From Phytophthora hibernalis (lineage: Eukaryota; Oomycota; Peronosporomycetes; Peronosporales; Peronosporaceae): a stretch of 64,000 nucleotides of DNA. The translations under genes were made by a program, and so were the position numbers. This document shows positions 1 to 9,553 of the stretch, piece by piece (position 1 is the stretch's first letter; every line of letters starts with the position of its first letter). Below the pieces are notes generated by a model, which worked only from the letters and a program-made list of their open reading frames with translations, did not search any database and was not told the origin of the DNA. The DNA lies in assembly GCA_012656075.1 (NCBI GenBank), contig JAAKBF010000045.1:124001-188000 (forward strand), given 5' to 3'.

Positions 1-719
1 ACAGTGAGCCTCACTGTGAGGACCTCCGCCATTTTGATTGAGTGTGCACTAAGGACAGGGATCAGGATCCGTCCGGCACTTGCTTGTTAGTCGTGTTCAT
101 GTTCATACCGAAACCAAGCCTTGCCCAGTCGGAGCTCCGAGCACATCTGCCTGTACGACACCTGACCTGGCTCTGGGATTCTTACCAAATCTCGGACCAA
201 GAAGGATTTCACTTTCGCCGCACGGAAAGCTGACAAGGGATGACTGACAATCCAGTCTTGATGAGGTGGTGTCCGTCGTGAGCTTTGTGAGCGTTGTTGG
301 GGGCCTTCTATTTGATGTTTGGATAATTTTGTATTCGGAGTCCGCAAGTCACGGTGTGAGGTTCGTCTGGTTCGTCTACGAACGATCTCAACGCACTCAC
401 ATTTTGTTGCATCGATATTTCAAGTGACCGGTACTTCAAACCTGGAGATTAATTTACCATCGGAAGGCCTAAGGGCAACAAGTAGAGCTTACGAACGCAT
501 GAGGTCAACGAGCAGTTTTCGGCAAATTCTAAGCTGCCACATTGATGACAACGATATCGCACCACAGCTATCGTGAATAAGCCTTATTAAAATAGTGGAA
601 ACAGGATTTTGGTTTATTACTTCATTCACCCTGTCAACTGCCAAACCAATGCTGCAAATTTCCGCTACAAAATTCGCTTTGACGCTCATGGAATTGTTCT
701 ACACAAACTTGCAAAATAT
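1..719. other. intergenic, no gene seen
   Basis: Small open frames occur on both strands but none has recognisable domains, a signal peptide or protein-like composition. A short inverted motif, CAGTGAG-CCTCACTG, lies at the extreme left edge. The right end is the 3' flank of the phosphatase gene that ends at 720. Confidence 0.5.
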
Positions 720-2176
720 CTACGAGGATCCAGACGAGGACGTGCACTCTTGACCTTCTTTGCCATCGTTCGGGATATACCAACAATGTTTCGTCGTAAC
801 ACCCCCGACAGTAGTCGAGTTGAAGCTCTCGGCGTACGTCCAGGAGTCGTCTGCGGTGTGGTACTGCATCTTCAGCCAATCCTCCGACGCCGTCAACGAA
901 AAGAACCCGTACTCGGAGCCATCGTACGTCCAGACGTTCTCCACATAGTCTGTGGCGTAAGTGGGGATGCCGCTGGCGGACTGCTTGATGATACCACCGC
1001 CAGCTCCATTATCGACAAAGTGGACACCAAGCGACGACGAGTAGTCGTGGTTCTCACCATGCGTGTGGCCGTTCAGCCACAGATGAACATCGCTGCTGTT
1101 GATAATGTCAAACCACTCTTTCATGCCGGCTTCAGCGTAGTGAGCGTACGGGTTGTAGTGGCTGTTGACAACCTTCCACGTTGCCGTCGAATTGGCAATA
1201 TTAGCAGCCAGTTGCGTGCGCGAGTCGTCCGCCCACGACGTAAGCTGAGCCACACAGTCGTCGTACATGTCCGTGTCGCCACCGCAGCAGGAATCGTCCC
1301 CACGGGAGATGTTATCGCAAGTAGAATCGTCATCACCAGCGTATCCGTAGCACTGGCAGCACGTTTCCTGAGCACCGTGCGAGTCGGCATCGTTCGCGTC
1401 AATGTTGAAAATGTCAATGCTCACACCGGAGTCCGAGTCCTCAATGGTGTAGACGTAGAAGTGGTCCTCCAAGATCCAGCGGTCGTCGTTGGGACTCGTG
1501 TAAGACGACTGCCATGAGAACTTGTTCTTCAAAGCGGTGATGAGCTCGGTTGAATCGGAGCACGCAGCTGTGTTGTCGCCTGATGAGCAGATGTAGTCAG
1601 CACCACCGTAGTCGTGGTTGCCCAGCACATTCACCCACGGGATCGTCTTGATGTTGTCGCCATCGAATTTGTCCTCGAAGGTGGTCGTGAATCGGGAGTC
1701 ACGACCGTCTTCGCTGTTGATTCCCGACCAGTAGAAGTTGTCGCCGTGGCCGATCACGACCTTGGGGTCACGTCCGCGTTACCCGCCTGCGTGTTCATGA
1801 TGGTGGCCACAACGTCCTCTGCGTTGATGTCATAGTCCGTGTATCCCGACGACTGGCAGCATGAGTCTTGCGTGACGGTCGTACCCCAGTCTCCGATGGC
1901 AAAGGCCGCCAATGAGTACGTGGCACTAGTCGGGTCCGACGTGATGGTCGTGGATCCACTGCTGGTGCTGGTGCTCTTCTTGGTGGACGACGACGTGGTG
2001 CCGCCGGAGTTGGTCGTCGTACCACCCGAGGCAGAAGTCGAGCCTGAAGACGTCCCGTCGCTGGCGCTGGACGAGTTGGACGCGTCCTGAGTCACCACCA
2101 CGCCCACGATCACGCCCACGACGGCCAGGACGACCACGACGCCGATGATGATCAACGCTCTCCTGGGGATGCCCAT
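720..2176 (-). CDS. membrane-anchored purple-acid-phosphatase-like metallophosphatase, copy 1
   Basis: Predicted calcineurin-like metallophosphoesterase of the tartrate-resistant acid phosphatase (ACP5) type, about 485 residues. Residues 9-28 form one hydrophobic helix with no cleavage site, so it is probably a type II membrane anchor. A Ser/Thr-rich stalk follows to about residue 85, then the catalytic domain. Visible metal-ligand motifs, in order, are GDWG, GDNFYW, GNHDY, VNSHYNPYAHY and NGHTHG. These are the family's standard motifs, so hydrolysis of phosphate esters outside the plasma membrane is a reasonable inference. The frame breaks once, at a C run read on the minus strand (plus 1764-1767), between GDWG and GDNFY; one added base restores continuity. 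Paralogue 2 (3778-5238) has a break at the same place. The start was chosen at the Met just before the basic residues and the membrane helix. Confidence 0.85.
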
Positions 2177-2877
2177 TGCAAAAGTACTCGGTTTTGGTGT
2201 TTGTTTGACTGTATTGAGTTGCTGTCTATTGCGTTGTGCGCTGCGGATTCGCGAGTGAACAAGTGACTTGGACCCCCAAGTTCGTGGCTGTGCTCCGTCT
2301 CAAACCGTTGGAATCAGACGGTTTTCATTGGTCGACAATCGTTTTGACGAATCATAACGCGGCAAAAAATGATCTGAATGATCTGCTGAGCAGATCATTC
2401 AGATCATTTTTGATTCTGCTGGGAGTCATCATGCTGACTATGTGCTTGTGCGACAACAAAGGATCGGTGCCGCTCCACCGAACGCCAAGTTATAATATAA
2501 GTAGCATAGCTGGTGCGACTCAAAGTCTACGCCACCTAGAAGCTGAGACCTCTTGCAGCAAGGCTGGCGTTGACGGAGCTATCGTCTTTCTACAGCTTCC
2601 ACTTTTCACTATTTTTCCTCGGCGCAGGTGCTACAACAGCTCGGCGGCTGAAAATCCAGGCATGTTACATCGAGTGGTGTCAGGCTGTGTACGAAGCTAT
2701 TATAGCTACGGCATAGAACACGAATCCACAAGCGTAAGAAAATAATGAATTGAGAATCGAGTTGTTGGTAGATGTGGCGAAGTAGTGATTCAAGAGGTCA
2801 AAGCCGTGTCCGATGCGGTCTTCTCTCCGAGTGCGGTAAGAGCACCTCGTTTTGATCACTCACGGTGGACAAGATCG
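2177..2877. other. intergenic, contains a large palindrome
   Basis: Upstream region of phosphatase copy 1. Its only striking structure is the perfect palindrome at 2365-2411. A 169-codon open frame on the plus strand (2236-2745) has no recognisable domain and I do not support it as a gene. The flank near 2235-2275 resembles the flank of copy 2 near 5285-5320, so the promoters were probably duplicated with the genes. Confidence 0.5.
2365..2411. repeat. perfect 23-bp-arm palindrome
   Basis: Two perfect 23-base arms (2365-2387 and 2389-2411) are separated by one base. Each arm contains a short internal repeat (GATCTGAATGATCTG). It ends in an A run on the left and a T run on the right. It could extrude as a hairpin or be the remnant of a tiny inverted-repeat element. 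No target duplication was seen. Confidence 0.9.
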
Positions 2878-3458
2878 TCACCAATCGTTTTCCCACCAAG
2901 CAAGTACAGATTTCGCCCTCACTTCTGACCGAGGCACAACTGTCATGACTTCCAAGGGATACTTATTATAGAAGGTTTTCATATTTCTAGACATACGCAC
3001 AATGATCTCCGTCACGCTCTCGTCTCCGTACGTGCAAGGGTTCTCGCTAATGTCAATAAAGACAACCCAAGTGCCGCGGAAGAAGTTGATTATCGTGCGC
3101 GTCTTCTTCTTGTCTTGCCAGATCGCGTCGCTCCACTCCATAGCACGCCGCTGATCGACTACGCAGGCTTTCCTGTCGATAGGTTGATGGCGCTTCATCT
3201 TGCCACTCTAGTTAAAAACTCTAGTTGTTTGCGTCGATAGCGCTTCTTGTCTTCATACTCTTTGACCCATTGCATCAGGCTCAGCGACAACATCTTGAGC
3301 GGTTCCCGTCGCCGTACTTTAGTAAGCTTACGCGTCACTGGTAATACGTGTGGTGTGGCGCTAATCGTGGGCCTAGTAGGTTTGCGTGGCAGCTTGGACG
3401 TGCGGTTGCTTGGGTGGCTTGGGGCTACTTGTGGTATGCAGTGCCTGCGACACCTCAC
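2878..3458 (-). CDS. hypothetical protein in two overlapping frames
   Basis: Two minus-strand frames abut: 3195-3458 (87 codons, basic, ending in KRYRRKQLEFLTRVAR) and 2878-3198 (106 codons, starting MKRHQPIDRK). They overlap by the four bases ATGA. Composition is protein-like (charged helices, a hydrophobic stretch TWVVFIDI) but I recognise no family. It may be one gene with a one-base loss, a two-ORF remnant of a mobile element, or chance. A 23-bp inverted repeat (2907-2929 and 3567-3589) spans the region. Confidence 0.3.
2907..2929 (+). repeat. left arm of 23-bp inverted repeat
   Basis: The 23 bases are the exact reverse complement of 3567-3589. Both arms read SEVRAKS in one frame. No flanking duplication was seen, so a small mobile element is only a possibility. 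Confidence 0.7.
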
Positions 3459-3566
3459 TTCCTCCGTTTCCTTTTCCTACTTGCAGATTTCAAATTGTGA
3501 AGGCGGGCTTACTACCTTTGGAAAATAATAATATAAGTGACTTACAGGTTATGGGTTAAACGCGGT

Positions 3567-3589
3567 GTCAGAAGTGAGGGCGAAATCTG
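3567..3589 (-). repeat. right arm of 23-bp inverted repeat
   Basis: Exact reverse complement of 2907-2929. Identity does not continue inward or outward. Confidence 0.7.
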
Positions 3590-3777
3590 CGAGGTCACCC
3601 CGTGAATATTCCTTTAATTCTGGCTTAGACAACATCTTCGATGTCGCTGAGGAACGACTTGTGCTCAAGAACAATCTGCAGTCAAGAACAAAGTTTACGA
3701 AGAGTTTTAACCATACCGCAGTTCGACGAAATTATCTGCGAAAGAGGTCTCAATTGAACAAACTAATATGTAGGGAT

Positions 3778-5238
3778 CTACGAGGACGACGTGCACTCTT
3801 TGCCTTGCGTACCGTCGTTCGGGACGTACCAGCAGTGCTTGGTGGCAACCCCACCGATCGTGGTCGAGTTGAAGCTCTCGGCGTACGACCACTTGTCATC
3901 CGCCGTGTGGTACTGCAACTTCAGCCAGTCCTCTGAAGCCGTCAACGAGAAGAAACCATACTCTTGTCCATTGTACACCCACAGGTTTTCAACGTAGTCC
4001 GTGGCGTACGTCGGGATTCCGCTGGCAGACTCCTTCTGAATACCACCGCCAGCTCCATTATCGACGAAGTGAACACCCAGAGAAGAAGAGTAATCGTGGT
4101 TCTCTCCGTGCGTGTGGCCGTTCAACCAAAGGTGAACGCCCGTGCCGTTGATGATATCGAACCACTTGTCCATACCAGCCTCGGCATAGTGGGCGTAGGG
4201 AGAATAGTGACTATTGACAATCTTCCAGGTCGCCGTAGAGTTGGCAATGTTCGCCTCCAGTTGTTTACGGGAGTCATCACTCCAGGCTGTGAACTGGGCC
4301 ATGCATTGGTCATACATGTCGCCATCACCGCCGCAGCAAGAATCGTCGCCACGCGCGACGTTTGCACACTGTCATCATCATCGCCAGCATAGCCGTAGCA
4401 TTGGCAACATGTTTCCGTGGCGCCGTGGGAGTCAGCATCATTCGAATCCACGTTGAAAATGTCGATGCTCACACCTGAGGCTTCGTCCGTAATGCTGTAG
4501 ACGTAGAAGTGATCCTCCAGCACCCAGCGATCGTCGTTGGGGCTCGTGTACGTCGACTGCCACGAGAACTTGTTCTTCAAAGACGTGAGCAGATCATCGG
4601 TCGACGAGCACTTTCCAGCACTGTCACCGTCCGAGCAAATGTAGTCGGCCCCGCCGTAGTCGTGGTTGCCCAACACATTCACCCAGGGCATGGTCTTGAT
4701 GTTGTCACCGTCGAATTTGCCCTCAAATGTGGTCGTGAACCGCGAGTCCCGTCCGTCTGCACTGTCGATGCCGTTCCAGTAGAAGTTGTCTCCGTGGCCG
4801 ATGACGCACTTGGGGTCACGTCAGCGGCGCTCGCCTGCTGGTTCATGACGCTGGCCACAATGTCCTCTGCGTTGACATCGTAGTCGTTATATGTGGACGA
4901 GCGCTTGCAACAGGAGCCCTGAGTGGTAGTGGTGCCCCAGTCTCCGATAGCAAAGGCGGCCAGAGAGTACGTGACACTAGTCGGGTCCGACGTGATGCTG
5001 GACGACGCACTGGTGGAGCCCGTGCTTCTCTTCTTTGAGGCCGACGACTTGGTCGTTCCTCCGCTAGAGCTGGCTGTTGTGGCTGTAGCACCCGACCCAG
5101 AGGTGGAGCTGGACGTGCCGTCGCTAGTGCTGGCAGAACTGGACGAGCCCGTGCTCACGACCACACCGACGATGACCCCACGATGGCCAACACTACAATC
5201 ACGCCGATGGCGATCAACCCCTTCCTTGGAATCGCCAT
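3778..5238 (-). CDS. membrane-anchored purple-acid-phosphatase-like metallophosphatase, copy 2
   Basis: Paralogue of the 720-2176 gene with the same plan: basic N-terminus, one membrane helix, Ser/Thr-rich stalk, then a metallophosphatase domain with GDWG, GDNFYW, GNHDY, VNSHYSPYAHY and NGHTHG. It would be about 487 residues. The frame breaks three times: plus 5177-5180 (inside the membrane helix), 4812-4815 (same site as copy 1) and about 4368-4372. Each break equals loss of one base and two lie in four-base runs. The start at 5238 (MAIPRKG) matches copy 1 (MGIPRRA). Outside the breaks the catalytic motifs are intact, so I favour a real gene with consensus errors; a recently inactivated duplicate is the alternative. 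Confidence 0.75.
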
Positions 5239-5546
5239 GTTGGTCTGTTAGAACGTCGTACTGCGCTGTCGAACAGTGAATTCCGGCCCCGCTGCGAATT
5301 CGCGAATGAGACTGGACCACAAGACGGCAGTTCGGATCGAGGCTGTCAGATGGAGGACGCCTGTCTCAAGGCTTCAGACAGTGAGAGCCGATGGTGATTG
5401 GGCGAGCTGTGTGCAAAGCTATCTCTCGGGCTCGTACGAACACCGCACGCCCTCTACTATAATTCACGGTCGCTTGACATCGACATTTCGCCTTTCGTGC
5501 ACGACACCTGAGATCACGGCGATTTACGAGGAGTGAACAGTGAAGT
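5239..5546. other. 5' flank of phosphatase copy 2
   Basis: Probable promoter region. It shows partial sequence similarity to the flank of copy 1 (around 2240-2300). An 86-codon frame at 5276 has no features of a gene. Confidence 0.4.
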
Positions 5547-5548
5547 TA

Positions 5549-7425
5549 ACGTGGTTTACCAATTCATGGACTTTGACCAGTTCATGAACTGAGCCGGATA
5601 TTGCCCAATCATATCCTCGTATTTTGGAACCGACCACTATGATTGGTTCTACAATTTATTACCAGTTCATGACCTTCCGATTTTTTTCTTTGCACTCACT
5701 TCGATATCTTCCCCCATTCGACGGAGGAGATGAAGGCATGCTACACGGCAAAGCAGTTAGAGGAAGCGATCGAGCGCGTTGTTGCAGGGAAACCCTGACC
5801 GCTGTAGCTGACTCATCACCAGTGTCGTTATCAACACTTAAACGTCGAGTCGCAGCGCGCAAAGAAGGTAGTGTTGTTGAACGTCAACGTCCAGGGCCTG
5901 CTCCGACACTGCCTGCTGCGTGCGAAGCAGACATCGTCACGTGGATTGCGGCAATGCAGCGGCGATTGGTGCCCGTGCAACCGTGGGAGTTCCTCCAGGC
6001 TGCAAACGACGTGCACCATATGATCCGCGGCAACCTGCGCTCCGTCAAGGACCTGACCTCCGGCTGGTACAACCGCTTCACAGATCGCCATCCTGAGCTG
6101 TCACTACGTGCGTCTGAGCCCCTCGCGCGTGCTCGAAATGAGGCAGACACGTCTGGTTTGAGCAAGCTGTTCTACGAGCTGACGAAGCTGCTTATTATCC
6201 ATAATCTCGACGGCAGCCGCATCTGGAATGTGGATGAGACTAGCTTCCTCAGCAAGCACCAATCGAGTACTGTGCTTGCTGTTCGTGGCTCGTCCAACGT
6301 GTGGACAAAGTCCACTGAGTCATTCCACCTGTCTGTTGTTGCAGCCGTGAGTGCAGATGGTCGTGCGGCACCGCCGCTTTATATTTTACCCGACAAAACT
6401 GTCAGACGCACAGCTCTGGACGGCTACCACATTCCTAATTCTGGAATTCATACGGCGGCCAAAGGATTTCTCAATGCTGTCATTTTCGACAGATGTATTA
6501 AACATTTTTCCGATGGGATTGACGCTGACATTGCCCGTCCGATCGTGCTTGTTTGCGATGGATGTACATCACACATGGGGGCTTCTGCTGTGAGCGAAGC
6601 TCGAACTTATGGCATTATCCTGGTTTTTCTTCCGGCTAACGCGACTCATTTAGTCCAGCCACTGGATGTGGCCGTGTTTAAGGGGTTCAAGCATGAAGTC
6701 CGTAAGCTGTTGAGGCGCGTGCTCAAGGCGTCAGATGTCACCATCTCGAAAAAGAGGCGGTTGCTATCGCCAGTCGAGCGTACAAGGACAAGATCATGAC
6801 TAACAAAAAGACGGTCAAAAATGGCTTTCGGACATGCGGAATTTTCTGCCAAACATGGAAGCGAGGCTCGGCAAGTGTAACAATGGGGGCATCGTGCGAG
6901 GTGAGCTTGGACTCTCAAGCTGGTTGCGAGTGAGAGAAGAGGCGAGACAGCACATCCTGACACTTCCGCCATCACCACTAAGAAAGAAGAGCTCGCGGAA
7001 GACAGCTGATGCCAGCCAGCAAATCCTGCGCAAGAGAGATTTGCTGGTGACACCTCCACGCAAAAGAGAAAGACAAAAAGCGGTCTCGAAGCGCCACAGC
7101 TGCTTCATGCGGTGACGGACGACAGCGCCGAACGAGTGTCTGTTCCTGGGCCATGGCTGCTGGAGGGCGCGTTGGTATGATTTTATATGAGAGTTTGTAT
7201 GGAGGCCATGGTTCATCAACTGGTCAGTGCGTAATACAAAATATATTACCGCTTTGTTTGCTCTGACGCCGTGAGCTCAAAATTTGACTCAAAGTATTAC
7301 AAAGACCCTTAAAAACAGAGCTCTCGCTTCTGATTGGTACTTGTCCCATGTGCTAAAAAACTTGGGTCGTCACAAGCAATTTCTCATGAGCTGCGACTGG
7401 CGGTTCATGAATTGGTAAACCACGT
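5549..7425 (+). mobile_element. complete pogo-type DNA transposon with inverted ends and TA target duplication
   Basis: The left end reads ACGTGGTTTACCAATTCATG and the right end (7406-7425) is its exact reverse complement. Both are flanked by TA (5547-5548 and 7426-7427), the target duplication expected of Tc1/mariner-pogo elements. Looser similarity (CAGTTCATGA against CAGCTCATGA) continues inward. The element is 1,877 bp and carries one transposase gene on the plus strand. Perfect ends imply recent insertion. Confidence 0.9.
5730..6933 (+). CDS. pogo/CENP-B-like DDE transposase
   Basis: Transposase of the element at 5549-7425. The N-terminal part holds a helix-turn-helix region (around SLSTLKRRV) and a CENP-B-type DNA-binding segment with a WYNRFTDRHPEL motif. 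The DDE core follows: the first acidic residue in WNVDETSF, the second in VLVCDGCTSH, the third in HLVQPLDVAVF, and a frame-restored NGFR segment typical of pogo C-termini. The start at 5730 (MKACYTAKQ) fits the family better than the longer frame from 5624. Breaks occur at a CCC run (5793-5795) and near an A5 run (6749-6753), each a one-base loss. The C-terminal tail may continue to about 7178 through further frame changes. Confidence 0.8.
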
Positions 7426-7427
7426 TA

Positions 7428-8299
7428 GGTTGTATTTCCTTCAATGTATGAAATTGCTGCCTAGTGAACTCCGGACTGGATTACACCTACTGGTAAACAC
7501 TCTAGTGTTATCTTCCTCCATCCTCCCGCTGTCAAACTCCAACGCCTATCGTGCCGCCGCCTGCCGACGGATTCCTAACCGCCGACGGGGCACAACGGAG
7601 CGGGTATCGCGGAACCGAAGATCAAGTCCGGGGTGTCAGGCGCTCGAGGCAGCTCAAACACCGAACTCGCCACCGCACTGACTATCAGCGGGCGTCGCGG
7701 CCACCACAGATTGTTCGCTTCGTAGGTCCGGCCCTCGACGGCTGGGCTACGAGTCGCGATGACGTCGTGCTTCAGGGGAGGGAACTATGCAAGGGCCGCC
7801 TCAACCTTGGCTGCATTGGACTCAAAGCGTCACGCCCTTGCTGCGGGTTTTGTGATCACGCCGCGCTTGCGCCGCCCTTCGCGCACGCGGTGAAGAGTCG
7901 TCCTTCTTGTCCGTCTTGGCCCAACAGAGGGGAGTTCTTCCAAGGGGAAACCAATAGCCAACTCGAGACCTCTCGCGCCGTAAACGGTGGCTGGGGCGAG
8001 GCCGACCGATCAGTAAGAGCCCTTGCGTCTCTCACACGAGAGGCCTGCTAGGAGCCGCCAGTAGGGTTTCGGTGGCAGGCAGGCCCCTACCTCCGCGCCT
8101 CCGGCCTTCATAGCTCCTAGCCACCACCCGTGCACGGGACCCCGTTGGACCGCTCGGGGATGGAAGCCAGTTCTTGATCCGAAGTCTTGTCTCTAGCCAC
8201 TTGTCAGGAACCTTGCAAATTGCGAACTGCTCACGGCGATTTATTGCGCAGCATCGACTGCAAGCGTCAGCAGCATGAAGTTCACTTGAAGTTGCCAAT
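7428..8299. other. GC-rich intergenic stretch, no gene recognised
   Basis: About 7500-8190 is markedly GC-rich, with several long but featureless open frames, which GC-rich DNA gives by chance. It does not look like rDNA. It may be part of an unclassified repeat. Confidence 0.4.
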
Positions 8300-8760
8300 C
8301 TACAAATCCTTGGGCCTGGGAGATGTTATCGCATGTGTCATCGTTGCTATCAGCGTAGCCATAGCACTGGCAGCAGAGTTCCTGATACCATGCATACCGG
8401 CGTCGCCCGATTTCGCGTTGAAAACATCAATGGTCACTCCAGGCGGGATTCGTAAAAGTGGTCTTCTAGGACTCAGCGATCGTCGTTTGGACTCGAGTAC
8501 GTTGCTTGGTACGAATACATTTTTACTCAAGACTGTCACCAGCTCTGTGGACGAACAATTGGCAGGGCTACCGTCGCTATTGCAGATATAATCACCGTAC
8601 CGGTAGTGGTGGTTACCAACAACTGCACCAGCGAGACTTCGAGCCACTTGTTTTCGAACGTCGTCGTGAAACGAGAGTCGCGTCCATCGCTGTCGATTTA
8701 AAAGCAGGAACCTTGTGTGACTTGTGCCAATTGCAAAGGCACTGGTTGGGTCCGACGTGC
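8300..8760 (-). pseudogene. decayed third metallophosphatase copy
   Basis: Minus-strand reading gives scattered matches to the phosphatases at 720 and 3778: a TSDPTSAFAIG segment, a degenerate VVGNHHYRYGDYIC (in place of the GNHDY region), a CSSTELVTVL segment, a TIDVFNAKSGDAGMHG segment and traces of the Cys-rich CYGYAGD region. The N-terminal anchor, the NGHTHG region and the C-terminus are missing, and metal ligands are replaced. Unlike copies 1 and 2 this is a true relic with substitutions and large deletions. It shows that the phosphatase family expanded locally in tandem. Confidence 0.75.
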
Positions 8761-9553
8761 TGCTGTCGACGTCTGCACCTTTGCATTCCCATTGGCGCGA
8801 TCTGTTGTCGAAGTGCTGCCGACTCGGACCTGCAATCACGCCAAGACGATGACCAATGCTTTCATGGGAGTTTTCATTCTTTGTCGGTTCTTGTCGCGTC
8901 CGTAGGTTCCATCAGGCGCAAATTCGAGAGTTAGCTGCGTTCTAAGACACAATCTTGGCATCATCCGCTAGAACCGTACTGCAAAGCTCTGAAGCTGCTA
9001 GGATAATGCAAAAATCCACTTCACTCGAGAAATGTTGCGCTTGTCGCATGGGTTGAAAACAACATCGACGAAGCATCAAACGTAGAAGTAAATTCTAAAG
9101 CCTTCGTCTGAGAGCTCTCTGCTCTGTCCACCGTCTCGTAGCGTCGACACCACGTCTTCCGCCCCGAAAATCAACGTTGCGCGTGCAATTTTTCAGAACC
9201 ATTTACGTTGCTCTACATCACCCCACACCATCTTTAAGTTGCTTTAATCTCCTTACGTTGCCTTAGCCGTCCCCAAGTTGCGCGTGGCAGTCCGTAATCC
9301 CTGCGAAACCCGATTTGCCAATCCGCCATCGATTTCGCCGTTTCCCCTGAAGCTGCGACACTGTCACACTCAGAAAGGTCTCGAGATCCGCACTTGGAAG
9401 ACGTCCTCGCGACGTGCACAGCTCGTCCCCCTGCACGCCCCACACGCTGCAACACACATCGTCTGTATCTCCTCTCTCTGCCCTCTCTCCGCACGCAAGT
9501 TGCACCCTCCATCTCCCTCTAGTTCCCGAGAAATCCGCGTCCGAAGCTGAAGC
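8761..9553. other. intergenic, 5' flank of fimbrin gene
   Basis: No coding region is seen. Repeated short GTTGC/CTTTAA motifs at 9200-9280 and pyrimidine-rich stretches just upstream of the fimbrin start are compatible with an oomycete promoter. Confidence 0.4.

Noticed and set aside
609..1517. 302-codon plus-strand open frame
   Set aside because: It is antisense to the phosphatase and its text is the complement of the catalytic domain; the same shadow recurs opposite copy 2.
2236..2745. 169-codon open frame in the phosphatase upstream region
   Set aside because: It runs through the palindrome, has no domain, signal or coding-like composition.
1764..4815. Programmed frameshifting in the phosphatases
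   Set aside because: Not adopted as the main reading, because the same one-base losses occur at homopolymers in unrelated genes across the window; no slippery heptamer plus structure was evident.
7551..8051. 166-codon frame in GC-rich DNA
   Set aside because: GC-rich DNA has few stops; several frames on both strands are equally open and none looks like a protein.
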